This document shows positions 35,600 to 46,076 of a stretch of DNA of 64,000 nt, one piece after another (position 1 is the first letter of the stretch; every line of letters begins with the position of its first letter). The translations under genes and the position numbers were made by a program. Origin of the DNA: Symbiodinium natans (Eukaryota > Sar > Dinophyceae > Suessiales > Symbiodiniaceae); contig CAJNDS010000114.1 of the NCBI GenBank assembly GCA_905221605.1, forward strand, positions 182,001-246,000, given 5' to 3'. The notes below the pieces were generated by a model that was not told the DNA's origin, made no database searches, and saw nothing but the letters and a program-made list of their open reading frames with translations.

Positions 35600-37235
35600 A
35601 GGCTGCCGACGGAGGTAGTCTTTGAGCTCCATGAAGTCAGCCTTCATACTGCTGTAAACTACTAATTGCTCTGCTTAAGAACCCCAAAAAAATGGAAATA
35701 GGCTTCCTTATGAAGGGTAACATAGGGGGTTCTTAAGCAAATAGTAGTAAACAGGCCCGTCAGCAATCCTAGGCTTACAGTACCATGGCTGCAGAGTCTT
35801 CCGGCCTCGTTCTGCCGTGGGAGTAAGAGAGTTTTCACTCCCTCGCGACGCGCAGCTATGACCTGTCATGTGTCTTAAGGCCTTGTTTCGCAGCTTGCAG
35901 TGAGAAAGACAGAGAGGGAGAGAGAGAGAGAGGGAGAGACAGAGAGAGCGAGGGAGAGGGAGTGCTGAACTGACACTGAACTGACACTTGGGCCGCACCT
36001 TCTCCTTGATGCCGCCCACTTTGAGAACCTCCAACTCACGCGCCCACGGCTTCCAGCGCGGAGGAAAGATGAACTCAACGCGGCTCTGCACACTTTGATG
36101 AATGGACCCCCTGCCTTTCCACTTTCTTGGGGGGGGGAACGGAGGATGTACATTAATTTGGGCATGAACCGCTGATTTGGCTGAATATTCTCTGTGGGAA
36201 GCATGGCAGGGCGAATCTGCCTTGCCCATCAGCGTCAGCTCCCCTGTCATGGCGATATCATCCTGGGAGAGCAGAGGATGTGCTCAGGTCATGATGGACA
36301 TGAGCCTTATCGTACTTCGTCAAGGTCATTTTGAGGCCTCTGGTTTGAGGTCGGCTTGAGAGAGTCGCAACGTTTAAGGAGCTTTGTGGTAAGGTCTTCG
36401 GCTGAGTTCGTGGGGTTCCCTCTTGGGGATTTCGGGGGTGGGGGGGGGGGGGTGGGGGGGCGGTCCTTTTATGAGGAATTTCAACGTATCAAAAGGAATC
36501 GACCCCGAATCAATACCCCGTCCAAAACGACTGGACCACTTGGGGTTTCCGAATTTGGGGGGTGCCCTATCTGGGGATGTTTTTCGCACCCTAAACCCTA
36601 AACCCCAACCCTAAACCCTAACCCTATATATAACCCCTAGCCCCTAAACCCTAACCCCTAGCCCCTAAACTAAGTGAGGGGTCGCTTCTGTCGAGCGACA
36701 GACCCCGAACACTCGGCCGAGGGCCTCACAGCCCGAGCGCCCAAGCAAAAAGAGAAACGGAAGGGTTAAGTCTCACCGTCTGTCCTGGACAGGCCTTTTT
36801 TACGACAACAGCACTCGGCTAAGGGTTTAGGGTTTGCCCCGGGCCCCCCTGCCGGAGGCCCCTGCCCCTCATAGCTGGATTCCCTGGACGGGGGTCCGTC
36901 AAGGGGGTTCAGGCAGGCCGGCCCGAAAAGGGCCGAGGCTAGCGCGAACCCCAGCTTCAACCCTAGCCGCAACTTCAAAAAGTACTCATTGGCGAAAAAA
37001 TCAAGGGGTTTCCCTGACCTTCAAATGAATAAGGGCCTCTACGGGCCCAGACACGCCGAAGGCCCGAAAAGGGCCGAGGCTAACACTGCTTCGGTGCACA
37101 AGGAAATAGATTCAAGAAACCCTAAACCCTAATGGAGTATAGTTTGGGTGGTCGGGGTGGGTTGACAAGCAACGCAAGCGCGCAGCCCGGGGTGTTTCAC
37201 ACCCGAGACACACCCTAAACCCTGAACCCTGAACC

Positions 37236-37267
<32 letters not shown>

Positions 37268-40200
37268 ACCCTAAACCCTAAACCCTAAACCCTAACCCCC
37301 CCCCCCCAACTTCAGCAATCACCAAGGCATTGGCCACCAGGGCCGCGTTGACGGCGCTACTTACCAGGGCACTGGTCCTTGGCTTCTCTTCTGCGGCGTG
37401 GGGTTTAGGGAGGGTACAGTAGGGCTTCGGGGGTCGTTCGTAGTTTGTGGGCATGACCCGGCTTAAGGAGGTCCACAGTCTGCAGGCAACACCCCGGGCC
37501 GGGGATTCTTGCGGCTACAGCTGAGATTAGAACACCTCTCCCGAACATGGAAAGAACGTCCTTGACCCTTGCTCGTGCTTGCCACAATGGCCTTTACGAC
37601 TCGGAAAGTATACTTGGAGGTGTACTTAGTAACCAATTTATCACTGTACTTTTCACCCACTTATAAGCCCCCCCCCTAATGTGGCTATAAGTACAGTTGT
37701 AAGTACAGTTATAGTAACAAATTATCACCCACTTATGAGCATAAGCCCCCTAATGTGGTTGTAAGTACAGTTGTAAGTACAGTTATCATTGGTCATATTG
37801 GTTGATCAGTACTATGAAGCTCCAAGAAGGAGACCACCAGTCGCCTCAAACATCCTTAGCCCGTCAACGAAGAGCCTATACTCCCCTTAGAACCAGAATA
37901 CAAGTAATAATATTCTTAAAATCCTCTTGGGTTTTATATAAACATAAAATAAAATAAAATAAAAATAAAATAAAACAATTCCCAAGGGGGATATAGGAGC
38001 TAGTTAAGGGCACCAAGCGTCATCGTCACCCCGGCCGAAGGGCCATCCTGGCAAGAGACTGCTGAGGTCCGATAGGACCTATGCCGGGGTTGGGGTCACG
38101 GTCAGGATTTGGGGGGGCTACAAAAGTTTAGGGTTTGGGGTAGCCCGAAACCCTAAACCCTAAACCCGAAACCCTAAACCCTAAACCCTAAACCCTACAC
38201 CCTACACCCTACACCCTTAACGGAGCTGCAGGTTCTTTCGGCCCTTTTCCAGGCCCAAGTGTGGCAGGCCCGAGAGCTCCAGAGTCTCTGAGACAACCAT
38301 GACCTCCAAACTCTGAATACTCAGCACTAAACCTTGAACACCCCTAAACCCTAAACCCTAAACCCGAAACCCTAAACCCTAAACCCTAAACCCTAAACCC
38401 GAAACCCTAAACCCTAAACTCTTCAAGCCAACAGTGGCTCCAGCCTTTGGCGTGGCTCCCTCGGGCACATGGAGGTGGATGCTGGCGGTGTCCAGAAAGG
38501 TGTTGCTGGAGTCCAACCTCCAGTGGTTTAGGGTTTAGGGTTTAGGATTTAGGGTTCAGGGTTTAGGGTTAGGGTTAATATAGGGGCCTTAGTAAGTACA
38601 GCAGGGCTTTGTTGGGGGGGGGGGGGGGGGGCTATTTTAGTATATTCATAAGGGACTCCAAGGGAATACCATTAGTAATCATTCCGACCCCTATATTGGG
38701 GTGCCGGGTTCAGGATTGAGCAGGGTTGAGGGTTTAGGATCTAGGGCTTGACTGGTTTGTCACAAGCCTTGATTGTTCGGGGGAGTGGGGTGCGTGTCGG
38801 ACTGTGATTTCTTTGATCTGACAAGCAAACGCCTCTACTGAACTCTGGACGCTAAAGTACCAAACCGCCAGCAGCACTGTTTTGAGGGCGAGCGCAAGAC
38901 CTGTCACCTCAACGACCTTGTTCTGAAACAGGCGCTGGTGCTTTCACGTCCCCGAAGCCAGCCTGCGCATCCTGACTGCCCTAAACCCGAAACCCTAAAC
39001 CCTGGGGTGCTGGGATCGCGGCTCCCGCATGAAGAGCCGAGCATACGTCAGCGAGATTGAGCTGGACCTCAGGGCGGAAGGCTTCGGGCTTAAGGCGCCC
39101 CCTGAGGCGGAGGTCTCTGCAGTTGCTAAGCACACGGGCTCGCTCATCACGCTGCCCAGCTGCCCGGTGACCTGCCATGTTAGGTCCAGGAGGCTCAAAT
39201 CTTGGCTGCACTCAGGAGGGTAGCTATAAATTAAACTTTTAGCTGCCTTAATAAGAAACCCAATAAACCCAAAAAAGGTAAGGATCTAAAGTTACAGTAA
39301 AGTACCACAAAGAAATTTCCCATTCAAGCGACACGCCCAGGAATCTGGTACGGAGAAAACACCACGCAGGGTACTTTGGGGGGCTTGGAAGGTCTTGAAA
39401 GAATGTTGTGGAGGCTTGCGGTGTCAAGCGAGCTAGGAGCGGATGCAGCAGCGCTGATTTTTTTCCGGCGCCCGCGTCATGAAGCACGCAATCTGTAAAC
39501 AAAGGCTTGCAGTGTGCGTCATTTCTGGTAGACTCTCTTCACTGCAACGTTGATGAGCAGGGTCTTGTCCATGAGGCCACCCTTGTTGTCCATCACCTTA
39601 CTCTTGGCTGGTAGGGAATGAGGAACTGAGGTACCCTATATCCCCTATAGAAACCTTTTAAGGGTACACCCTAAACCCAAAACCCAAAACCCTAAACCCT
39701 AAACCCATCATTCCCTACTAACCAACAGTAAGTCACAAAGTCAAGGGCTCGGTTCCCACCAGCAGTCGTCGGTCTTGGCTCGAGCTTGTGCTCCTCATCG
39801 TAACCTGAAATGATATTTATGAGAATAAGAAGAAGAAGAATGATGATGATGATGATAATGATAATAATAAATATAGCTATTAATTATAATTCTAATTATC
39901 ATAGTAAAAAGAGTTGGCCCTCGAAAACCCTGTGAAGGTGGCTTCTGAAAGATCATCCCCTGAAGCCCCATAAGGGGGAAGCAGAAAATGTGCCGAGGTC
40001 CTACCTGGGAGCTCAACTCCACGGGAACGATCAACTGCCGAATTCCGCCTTCGTGCATCCCCCGGACACCCTCATCGATCCCCTTGATGACTTTGCCATC
40101 ACCCACGCGGAAGCGCACGGGGTCGGGGTCTATGCCGGACATCTTCTGTAAGGTCCGCGTCTCAAACGGTCGCCCGAAGTAATTGATAGTGTAGCCCTCC

Positions 40201-43200
40201 CAAGTAAAAACTACGTAGTCGCCCTCTTTGGCCGCAGGCATGCCGACTCTGCCAGGATCGGCATCTTTGATCTGCAAGCCACTGGGCAAAGGGGTAAAGT
40301 CGGGCATCTTGGTACGTTTCTTCGCCAGGGAGCCTTTCAGCCGATCCATCTTCTCGTAACCCAGATCCACATTCTCGCCCTCAGCAACCGCGGGGAGTTC
40401 TCCTAGAAGGGACGCGGCAAACCACTGCAGCGTCATGCTTCGGCGTCTGCTTGCAGCTCCTGCTTCAAGAAATGCGGATGATGAGTCCGAAAAGCAGCTG
40501 AAGAGCAGAGCCAGGCACGCCAGCGCAAGTCTCCAGGGCCTCCATCGCCTCTTGGTGCCACTTTGGGCACCCCGCATCGCCATCCCGCAGCACAACTTCT
40601 CCAGAAGTGCTTGGCCCCCGGAGCATGCAAGACATGCAAGAGCAACAAGCTGGGCTTCCAGGACAGGTTTAGGGTTTAGGGTTTAGGGTGTAGGGTTTAG
40701 GGTTTAGGGTTTAGGGTTTAGGGTTTAGGGTTTAGGGTTTAGGGTTTAGGGTTTAGGGTTTAGGGTTCAGGGTTTGGGGTTTGGGGTTTAGGGTTTAGGG
40801 TTTAGGGTTTTGGGTTTGGGGTTTAGGGTTTAGGCCATCCCCAAGAACACCACTCAGAACCTCCTGCCATCCCATGTCCCAGCAAGCAGCTCCCGAGCGA
40901 TGGCACCACGAGCCGACTCACAAAAGCCTGATGCCAAAGGCAGAAACATGACTCGAAGAAACACCGGGAACTCCAAACTCCAGACTCCAGACTCCAAACC
41001 CTAAACCCTACACCCTACACCCTAAACCCTAAACCCTAAACCCTAAACCCTAAACCTAAACCCTAAACCCACTTCCAAACCACCGGCTGGCGCCTGCATG
41101 TGGCCGCGCGCGGCGCCATTCTGCGGCTGCTCGGGGCTTGGATGCTTCTCCTGATGGTGGTGCCAAGTGACCGCATGGAAGCAAAAGAACTTACGCAACC
41201 CGACGCAGGGTCATACTGTAGGTATATATAAATACATATGAAAACATGGATCTTTAGGCGGGGTACCATGTATATATCTATATATATATATGTGTACATA
41301 CGTGGTGCATCTTACCGTTCAGGGTCTCAGGGGTGGGTTACAAGGACCTGGAACCTACAACTTGCATGAGCTTCTGTGAGGATCGGCTTGTGGGCTTTGG
41401 GGTTGAGGGTTTTGTGTTTAGGGTTTAGGGCTTATAGGGTTTAGGGTTTAGGGTTTAGAAACCCAAAACCCCCAAGGGTCACGCACCTCGTGCTGGGTCA
41501 GGGACGCCATGCCGCCCTGCACCCTCGCCAAGATTGCCAGGTCGGGATGACGGTTCGGGGTTTGGGGTCTGGGGTTTGGGGTTTGGGGTTTAGGGTTTAG
41601 GGTTTAGGGTTTAGGGTATGGGGTTTCCCTCCTGGTTCGTAGTAGGGAATCAGGGCATGAGGTACTCCATGTAATTCCTTAAAGGGTATTTGCAGGGCCC
41701 TAATTCCCTCATTCCCTACTAAGAACCAGCCAGGTTTGGGGGAATCGGGGGTGTAGGCTTGTGTAGTTAAGTGGCTGAGTGGTTGGGACGTGGGGTTTCA
41801 GGCGGGGGTTCTTTGCACCTTTGGGGCGTGGTGCTTTGGACCCAAGCCTTCAACCCTACTTCTCGGACAAGTAAAGATTCTTGACCTGAACCTCAGAAAC
41901 CCAGTGCCGGCGCCTCCCGTCGGGCAAACGACCTCAGCACATTGCCGTCATGAATGACAAGGCCCGGGCTTAGGGTTAGGGTTTCGGGTTCAGGGTTCAG
42001 GGTTCAGGGTTCAGGGTTCAGGGTTCAGGGTTCAGGGTTTAGGGTTTAGGGTTTAGGGTTTAGGGCTCAGAGTTCGAGATTTTCATTGCCCATGCTTCGA
42101 GGAGCAGAATGATTGCTCAGCCCCAGTTGCAGCTAGGCTTGCGAAAGCTGAACCATGCTTCCTCGCTGCCACGAGGACTTTCAAGCAGCCGCGCCATTAA
42201 ATGGGTTTAGGGTTTAGGGTTTAGGGTTTAGGGTTTGGGGTTTAGGGTTTAGGGTTTAGGGTTTAGGGTTTAGGGTTTAGGGTTTAGGGTTTAGGGTTTA
42301 GGGTTTAGGGTTTAGGGTTTAGGACCCTCCCTGCCGCATTCTGAGCCACCCGTACAGTCGCTATATCAAACTTGTGTACCCCCACAACCTCGATAACGAC
42401 CCACAGCCTCGAAACACCCCAAGCCCTAAACCCGAAACCCTAAACCCTAAACCATAAGCCCTAAACCCAAAACCCAAAACCCTAAACCCAAAACCCTAAA
42501 CCCTAGACCCTAAACCCTAGACCCCAAACCCTAAACCCTAAGCCCACCAGATTCGCAGGGGTCCCGGCCGCGGGCTTCCACGTACAACGTGGCGCCTCCG
42601 CTGGCCGTCCAGGCCAGGCCTGGGATTAGGGTTTAGATGGGTTTAGATGGGTTTAGATGGGTTTAGATGGGTTTTTGGGTTTAGATGGGTTTAGATGGGT
42701 TTCGATGGGTTTAGATGGGTTTAGGGTTTAGGGTGTAAATGGGTTTAGGGTTCTAGGGTTTAGATGGGTTTAGATGGGTTTAGATGGGTTTAGATGGGTT
42801 TAGATGGGTTTAGATTGGTTTCAGATGAGTTTAGATGGGCTTCAGATGGGTTTAGTTGGGTTTAGGGTTCAGGGTTAAAGTTCCTTAACTTGAGCGTGTC
42901 AAGATGGTGCAAGCGCTTTAAATTAAAGATAAAGCGCTGCTGGGAAACTGTCCTGCTGCAAGTGCCCTGAGCCCTTGTAAGGTTTAGGGTTGTGGGTTTG
43001 GGGTGCCCAACCCGAGACCCCAATGAACCCAAGCAGGACCCTAAACCCTAAACCCTAAACCTTAAACCCTAAACCCTAAACCTTAAACCCTAAACCCTAA
43101 ACCTTAAACCCTACACCCCTAAACCCCTAAACCCCTAAACCCCTAAACCCCTAAACCCCTAAACCCCTAAACCCCTAAACCCCTAAACCCCTAAACCCCT

Positions 43201-43313
43201 AAACCCCCAAAACCCCTAGACCCCAAACCACACTTCGAAGCCACCAGAGGCACGGGCCCATAACCACGCCAGGCGGAGTGCCCGCCGAGTAGAGCTTGTC
43301 GGACATGTGCAGC
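35600..43313 (-). CDS. LON: Lon protease, proteolytic (P) domain in at least ten exons; AAA+ part not found
   Basis: ATP-dependent Ser-Lys protease of mitochondria or plastids. Exons, minus strand: 43258..43313 (LYSAGTPPGVVMG), about 42555..42619 (LAWTASGGATLYVEA), 39140..39171 (VTGQLGSVMS), 39023..39067 (ISLTYARLFMRE), 38445..38517 (IHLHVPEGATPK), 38014..38047 (DGPSAGVTMTL, catalytic Ser), 37875 downward (SSLTG), 36221..36262 (DIAMTGELTLMGK), 35999..36028 (VLKVGGIKEK, catalytic Lys), and about 35600..35641 (ADFMELKDYLR). Phases close from 39171 to 38047 and from 36262 to 35999. Donors include GC (39139, 39022, 38444, 36220). The N-terminal and AAA+ exons were not found between 43.3 kb and the end of the ABC gene at 46.1 kb, so the gene is either partial here or continues in unrecognised exons. 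The intron 39172..~42550 contains a complete FKBP gene. Confidence 0.9.
35656..35749. mobile_element. MITE family D
   Basis: The ends ACTACTAATTGC..TTAAGAACCCC and GGGGTTCTTAAGCAAATAGT are inverted. It lies in the Lon intron between exons 35999..36028 and 35641. Confidence 0.8.
37613..37826. mobile_element. MITE family A, internally duplicated
   Basis: Starts CTTGGAGGTGTACTTAG and ends GAAGCTCCAAG. The interior has two copies of a block (TTATAAGCCCCC...GTACAGTTAT), making it about 214 bp. It lies in the Lon intron between the exons at 37875 and 36262. Confidence 0.75.
37876..38000 (-). mobile_element. Introner-like element in a Lon intron (family G)
   Basis: Same family as 14170..14275: CCTATATCCCCCTTGGG at one end and GGGGAGTATAG at the other, with an internal A-rich AAATA microsatellite. 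It lies in the Lon intron between the DGPSAGVTMTL exon (38014..38047) and the exon starting at 37875. The acceptor AG is the end of the element. The best donor (GTGCCC at 38013) lies 14 bp outside it. Confidence 0.75.
39208..39313. repeat. Dispersed repeat family H, second copy
   Basis: Matches 18512..18631. It sits just 5' of the Lon exon 39140..39171 and 3' of the nested FKBP stop codon. Confidence 0.8.
39519..40583 (-). CDS. FKBP-type peptidyl-prolyl isomerase, plastid/thylakoid-lumen type
   Basis: Peptidyl-prolyl cis-trans isomerase of the plant/algal lumenal FKBP class. Three exons: 40013..40583, 39737..39804 and 39519..39596. Together they make 717 nt, so 238 residues plus TGA, with all phases closing. 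The N-terminus has a basic stretch then a hydrophobic signal segment (LALACLALLFSCF) ending in SSSAF. A second AVAEG-type stretch follows, as expected for a multipart plastid leader. The FKBP core shows EGDYVVFTWEGYTINYFGRP, KVIKGIDEGVRGMHEGG, RQLIVPVEL, then RPTTAGGNRALDF and GGLMDKTLLINVAV. Intron 1 (39805..40012) is GC-AG and carries a GAT/GAA microsatellite. Intron 2 (39597..39736) is GT-AG and is almost entirely a MITE carrying telomeric repeats. I chose the ATG at 40583; the one at 40577 is equally possible. The gene lies inside a Lon protease intron on the same strand. Confidence 0.92.
39604..39727 (-). mobile_element. MITE family C copy forming FKBP intron 2, with telomeric insert
   Basis: The termini GGTTAGTAGGGAATGA and TCATTCCCTACCAGCC are inverted. 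The middle, about 39666..39708, is replaced by CCCTAAA/CCCAAAA repeats. It fills most of the 140-bp intron 39597..39736. Other copies are at 8339..8437 and 41637..41727. Confidence 0.8.
39825..39900 (-). repeat. GAA/GAT/AAT microsatellite in FKBP intron 1
   Basis: AAGAAGAAGAATGATGATGATGATGATAATG-type tract inside the GC-AG intron 39805..40012. Confidence 0.9.
41492..41555 (-). CDS. Unrecognised exon within the Lon/FKBP interval
   Basis: The minus strand reads LAILARVQGGMASLTQHE and ends at a canonical GAG|GTGCGT donor. It lies in the Lon intron upstream of the nested FKBP gene. It does not resemble Lon or FKBP and may belong to another nested or broken gene. Confidence 0.4.
41637..41727. mobile_element. 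MITE family C
   Basis: Inverted ends GTTCGT/AGTAGGGAATCAGGG and CCCTCATTCCCTACTAAGAAC, in the intron region between Lon exons and FKBP. Confidence 0.8.
42204..42323 (+). repeat. Interstitial telomeric array (TTTAGGG)n
   Basis: About 120 bp of heptamers with one TTTGGGG variant. Confidence 0.96.
42625..42868 (+). repeat. Variant array (TTTAGATGGG)n
   Basis: Decamer TTTAGATGGG units, some with C or T changes, mixed with TTTAGGG. Confidence 0.93.
43025..43232 (-). repeat. CCCTAAA, CCTTAAACCCTAAA and CCCCTAAA array
   Basis: Heptamers, then a higher-order repeat containing CCTTAAA, then about a dozen CCCCTAAA octamers. It begins about 10 bp below a Lon exon-intron region. Confidence 0.93.
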
Positions 43314-43440
43314 CTGGGTTCCGCGGGTAGCTACAGTTTGCAGCCCTAAACCCTAAACTCTAAACTCTAAGCCCTAAACCCTAAACCCTAAACCCTAAAC
43401 ATTCAAGCAAGGGGGGCTCGGAGGGCTTGGGCTTCAACCC

Positions 43441-43588
43441 GTCTTACAGGGCTGCGTAGTGGACCGGCCCAGGAAAAGGTTGCAGGGGGATGTCCCCCGT
43501 TTCTTCTGGAACAATGGCAAGCCTGTGCAAAGCTTCGCTGTTGGGCTTTTCACTGTTTGTGAAGACCCCCACGTGCATCAAACCGAAG
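43441..43588. other. Open stretch next to a MITE, strand unresolved
   Basis: Both strands are open. On plus, FFWNNGKPVQSFAVGLFTV runs to GAAG|GTACTT, and the reading can resume after CCAAG at 43698. On minus, LHRLAIVPEETGDIPLQPFP is also coding-like and would fit the cluster direction. I cannot choose between them. Confidence 0.3.
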
Positions 43589-43698
43589 GTACTTACAACC
43601 ATACTACGGGTAGGGCACTTAAGAGGCTTATAAGTGGGTGATAAGTACAGTTACCCTAAACCCTAAACCCTAAACCCTAAGTACCATGAACCTCCAAG
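43589..43698. mobile_element. MITE family A with telomeric insert
   Basis: The right end AAGTACCATGAACCTCCAAG is intact and the left terminus is truncated to GTACTTACAACC. A CCCTAAA run (43654..43680) sits exactly where the right arm should be continuous. Confidence 0.78.
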
Positions 43699-43969
43699 GC
43701 AGCTCTTGTGTACACCGGCTCATTTGTGCCTCCTCTCGTGAAAGGAATCGATTCGCTTGGCCGCCTGTACACGAAGGGCCTGGAATGTGCGGCTTCAGGC
43801 AGCTTCCCACAGGCTGCATTTCACAGCAAACCCTAAACCCTAAACCCTAAACCCCAAACCGATATAAAAACTCAGAACGCATACGCTATAACAGATGCAT
43901 CTGGACAAAGTGTGCAAATATGGATACGGAATAGATATAGATACAGACGTAGAAACATTGTAGTTTGTA

Positions 43970-44512
43970 AAAATGTGAACAGATAACACATATATAGATG
44001 TCCGTGTATATATGTACATACATAATGTAGGTAGATAAGACATGACATACAAATACCCATATGTGCCTATAGAATTTTTCAATACAGAGTGACAAGCTTG
44101 CGGCCGCTAGCAAGATGCGTAGGAATGTATTGATAAACCGATGAAGAAAGACGTAGACAAAAAACACAAAAAGAGGAATATAAACCACGATCCATAGATG
44201 AATGGGTGCATACATATATGTCTCTATATATATATACATGTGAAGAATGATATATACATATATACATGTATACACATATACATATATACATGTATACATA
44301 TATACATATATACATATATACATATATACATATATACATATATACATATATACATATATACATATATGCATATATACATATATACATATATACATATATA
44401 CATATATACATATATACATATATACATATATACATATATACATATATACATATAAACATATATATATATATATATACATATAAACATATATATATATATA
44501 CATATATATGCA
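43970..44512. repeat. (TATACA)n hexanucleotide array
   Basis: Core 44240..44512 of ATATACAT units. It gives spurious Tyr/Ile/His ORFs on both strands. Confidence 0.95.
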
Positions 44513-44744
44513 GATTTTTCCGAAGCCATACCGTGAATCGACTGTACGTCAACTTGAAATATATGCAGATACAGAGGTGTATAGATATAGAGATATGGAG
44601 ATATAAAGACCTGGATATATGGAGATCTCGAGATTGATGAACAAAGACATGATCTGGATTTTTATTGAGCTTTTAAGGCTGATGGAGAGATGCCCAACTC
44701 CAATTTCGGCCCTAATGTTGGACTGCTTTTAGTATAAGGAGGGT

Positions 44745-45240
44745 CTATAATCACAAGTTTCGAAAATTTATTCAGCGAACCGAGTTTGTTCAGGGTACCC
44801 GCTATAATCACAAGTTTTTTCCGGACGTTTTTTTTTTTTTAGGGCTTGTGTTTTGGGTTAAGAGCTTTCGCAGTAAGGCTTGAAGCCCTGAGGGCTTGGG
44901 CTCCAGGAACCTTAAAGAGCCAGAGCGCGGAGAATCCAGAAATCTAAGCCCGGCCAATCCCATGTAAAGCCTAATGGAAATTCATTACGAAACGAGGCCC
45001 CAAACAAATTTTGTGATAGGTAGCCCACGGGCCGGTCAGACTGTTTTTAGTAAGTTTGTCTGGCTACCCTCTATAATACCAAGTTTTTTTCGGATGATTT
45101 CTTTTTGAGGGTTTGTGTTTTGGGTTAAGGGCTTACGCAGTAAGGCTTGAGGCCCCGAGGGCCTTGGGCTCCAGGAATCTTAAAGGCTGGAAAGCTTCAG
45201 GCCTTGAGGTCCTAAAGGCTTGAGGCCCTGAGGGCGGTCC
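44745..45240 (+). repeat. Diverged direct duplication
   Basis: 44805..44930 and 45070..45190 share TATAAT..CAAGTTTTTTTCGGA, TTGTGTTTTGGGTTAAG, CGCAGTAAGGCTTGA and GGGCTCCAGGAA. The unit is about 265 bp apart and contains no exon I can recognise. Confidence 0.75.
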
Positions 45241-46076
45241 CCCCCCCCCCCAATTTGTTTGGGGGGGTCGCCGGGCCACGCGTTTATAGAGGGTCCAAAT
45301 TTGTTTGGGGGGGGGGGGGGGGGGCCCCATACTAAAGACAGTGCAACATTAAACCCTTCGAAGGCGTGAAAAACTTGTAGGGTTTCAGGAAAGCCAAAGC
45401 CTTGTGGCGGATTTTTGGTCCTGCAGGAGGCTGCTAAAATTCTGCCGCGCGCGCGCGCGTCCGCGGCCCCGCTGAATCTGCAAGTTTGGGGGCAGCAGGC
45501 TGAGTCTAGAGCTCAGGCTTGATCGGGTGTATGAGGCTAAGGGTGTTTGATTTTGGGTTGTGGGCTTTAGGGGTTAAGGCGAATTGGCTTCTATTCCCCT
45601 ATCTAGTCCCGTTTTTGGAGTGCCCCTTTTCCCTTGTCGGGTGAGTCACACGGCTGGGGGGAAGGGGGATTGGTTGCTTCATCTTGTTTGATGTCTTGCA
45701 TATCAACAGAGCCTTCTAGCCACGTGTCATCACGACAAGCGGACAAGTAGACTAAGGCTGTGCCGCGGTGAAACGAGAGGATCATGGAAGGCGTCCCACT
45801 GTCTTTAGTCTATACACATGCCTAACCCTTAGACTTCCTAAGCAGGCGAGGGGTCTTGGGGCCATGATCGCATCGCTGGCCAGCATGCATCTTCCCAGTT
45901 CGGTCCAGGTCTTATGAAGGTGAGGTTTGCGTGGCCTCTAGGGCCTCTACACTCCAGGGGCGCTATACTCAAAGGCTTCTTGCTGAAGATGCACGTGCCA
46001 CGGGAGATGCTGTACGTCTCACGTCTCCCGCGAGAGGATGCCCCTTCTTCGCCTTCTTCGCGCACCCGAGCCGTCA

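Noticed and set aside
38400-38445. Apparent loss of the Lon catalytic serine (PKAGATVG instead of PKDGPSAG)
   Set aside because: The odd residues lie beyond a GC donor after CCAAAG at 38445. The true DGPSAGV sequence is in the next exon (38014..38047), in phase.
39795-40012. Long FKBP reading frame continuing past VELSSQ
   Set aside because: It runs into intron and microsatellite. A GC-AG splice at 40012 restores VELSYDEEH and the conserved end of the FKBP domain.
43886-44637. Tyr/Ile/Met-rich frames of 100-200 codons
   Set aside because: Artefacts of the TATACA array, open on both strands.
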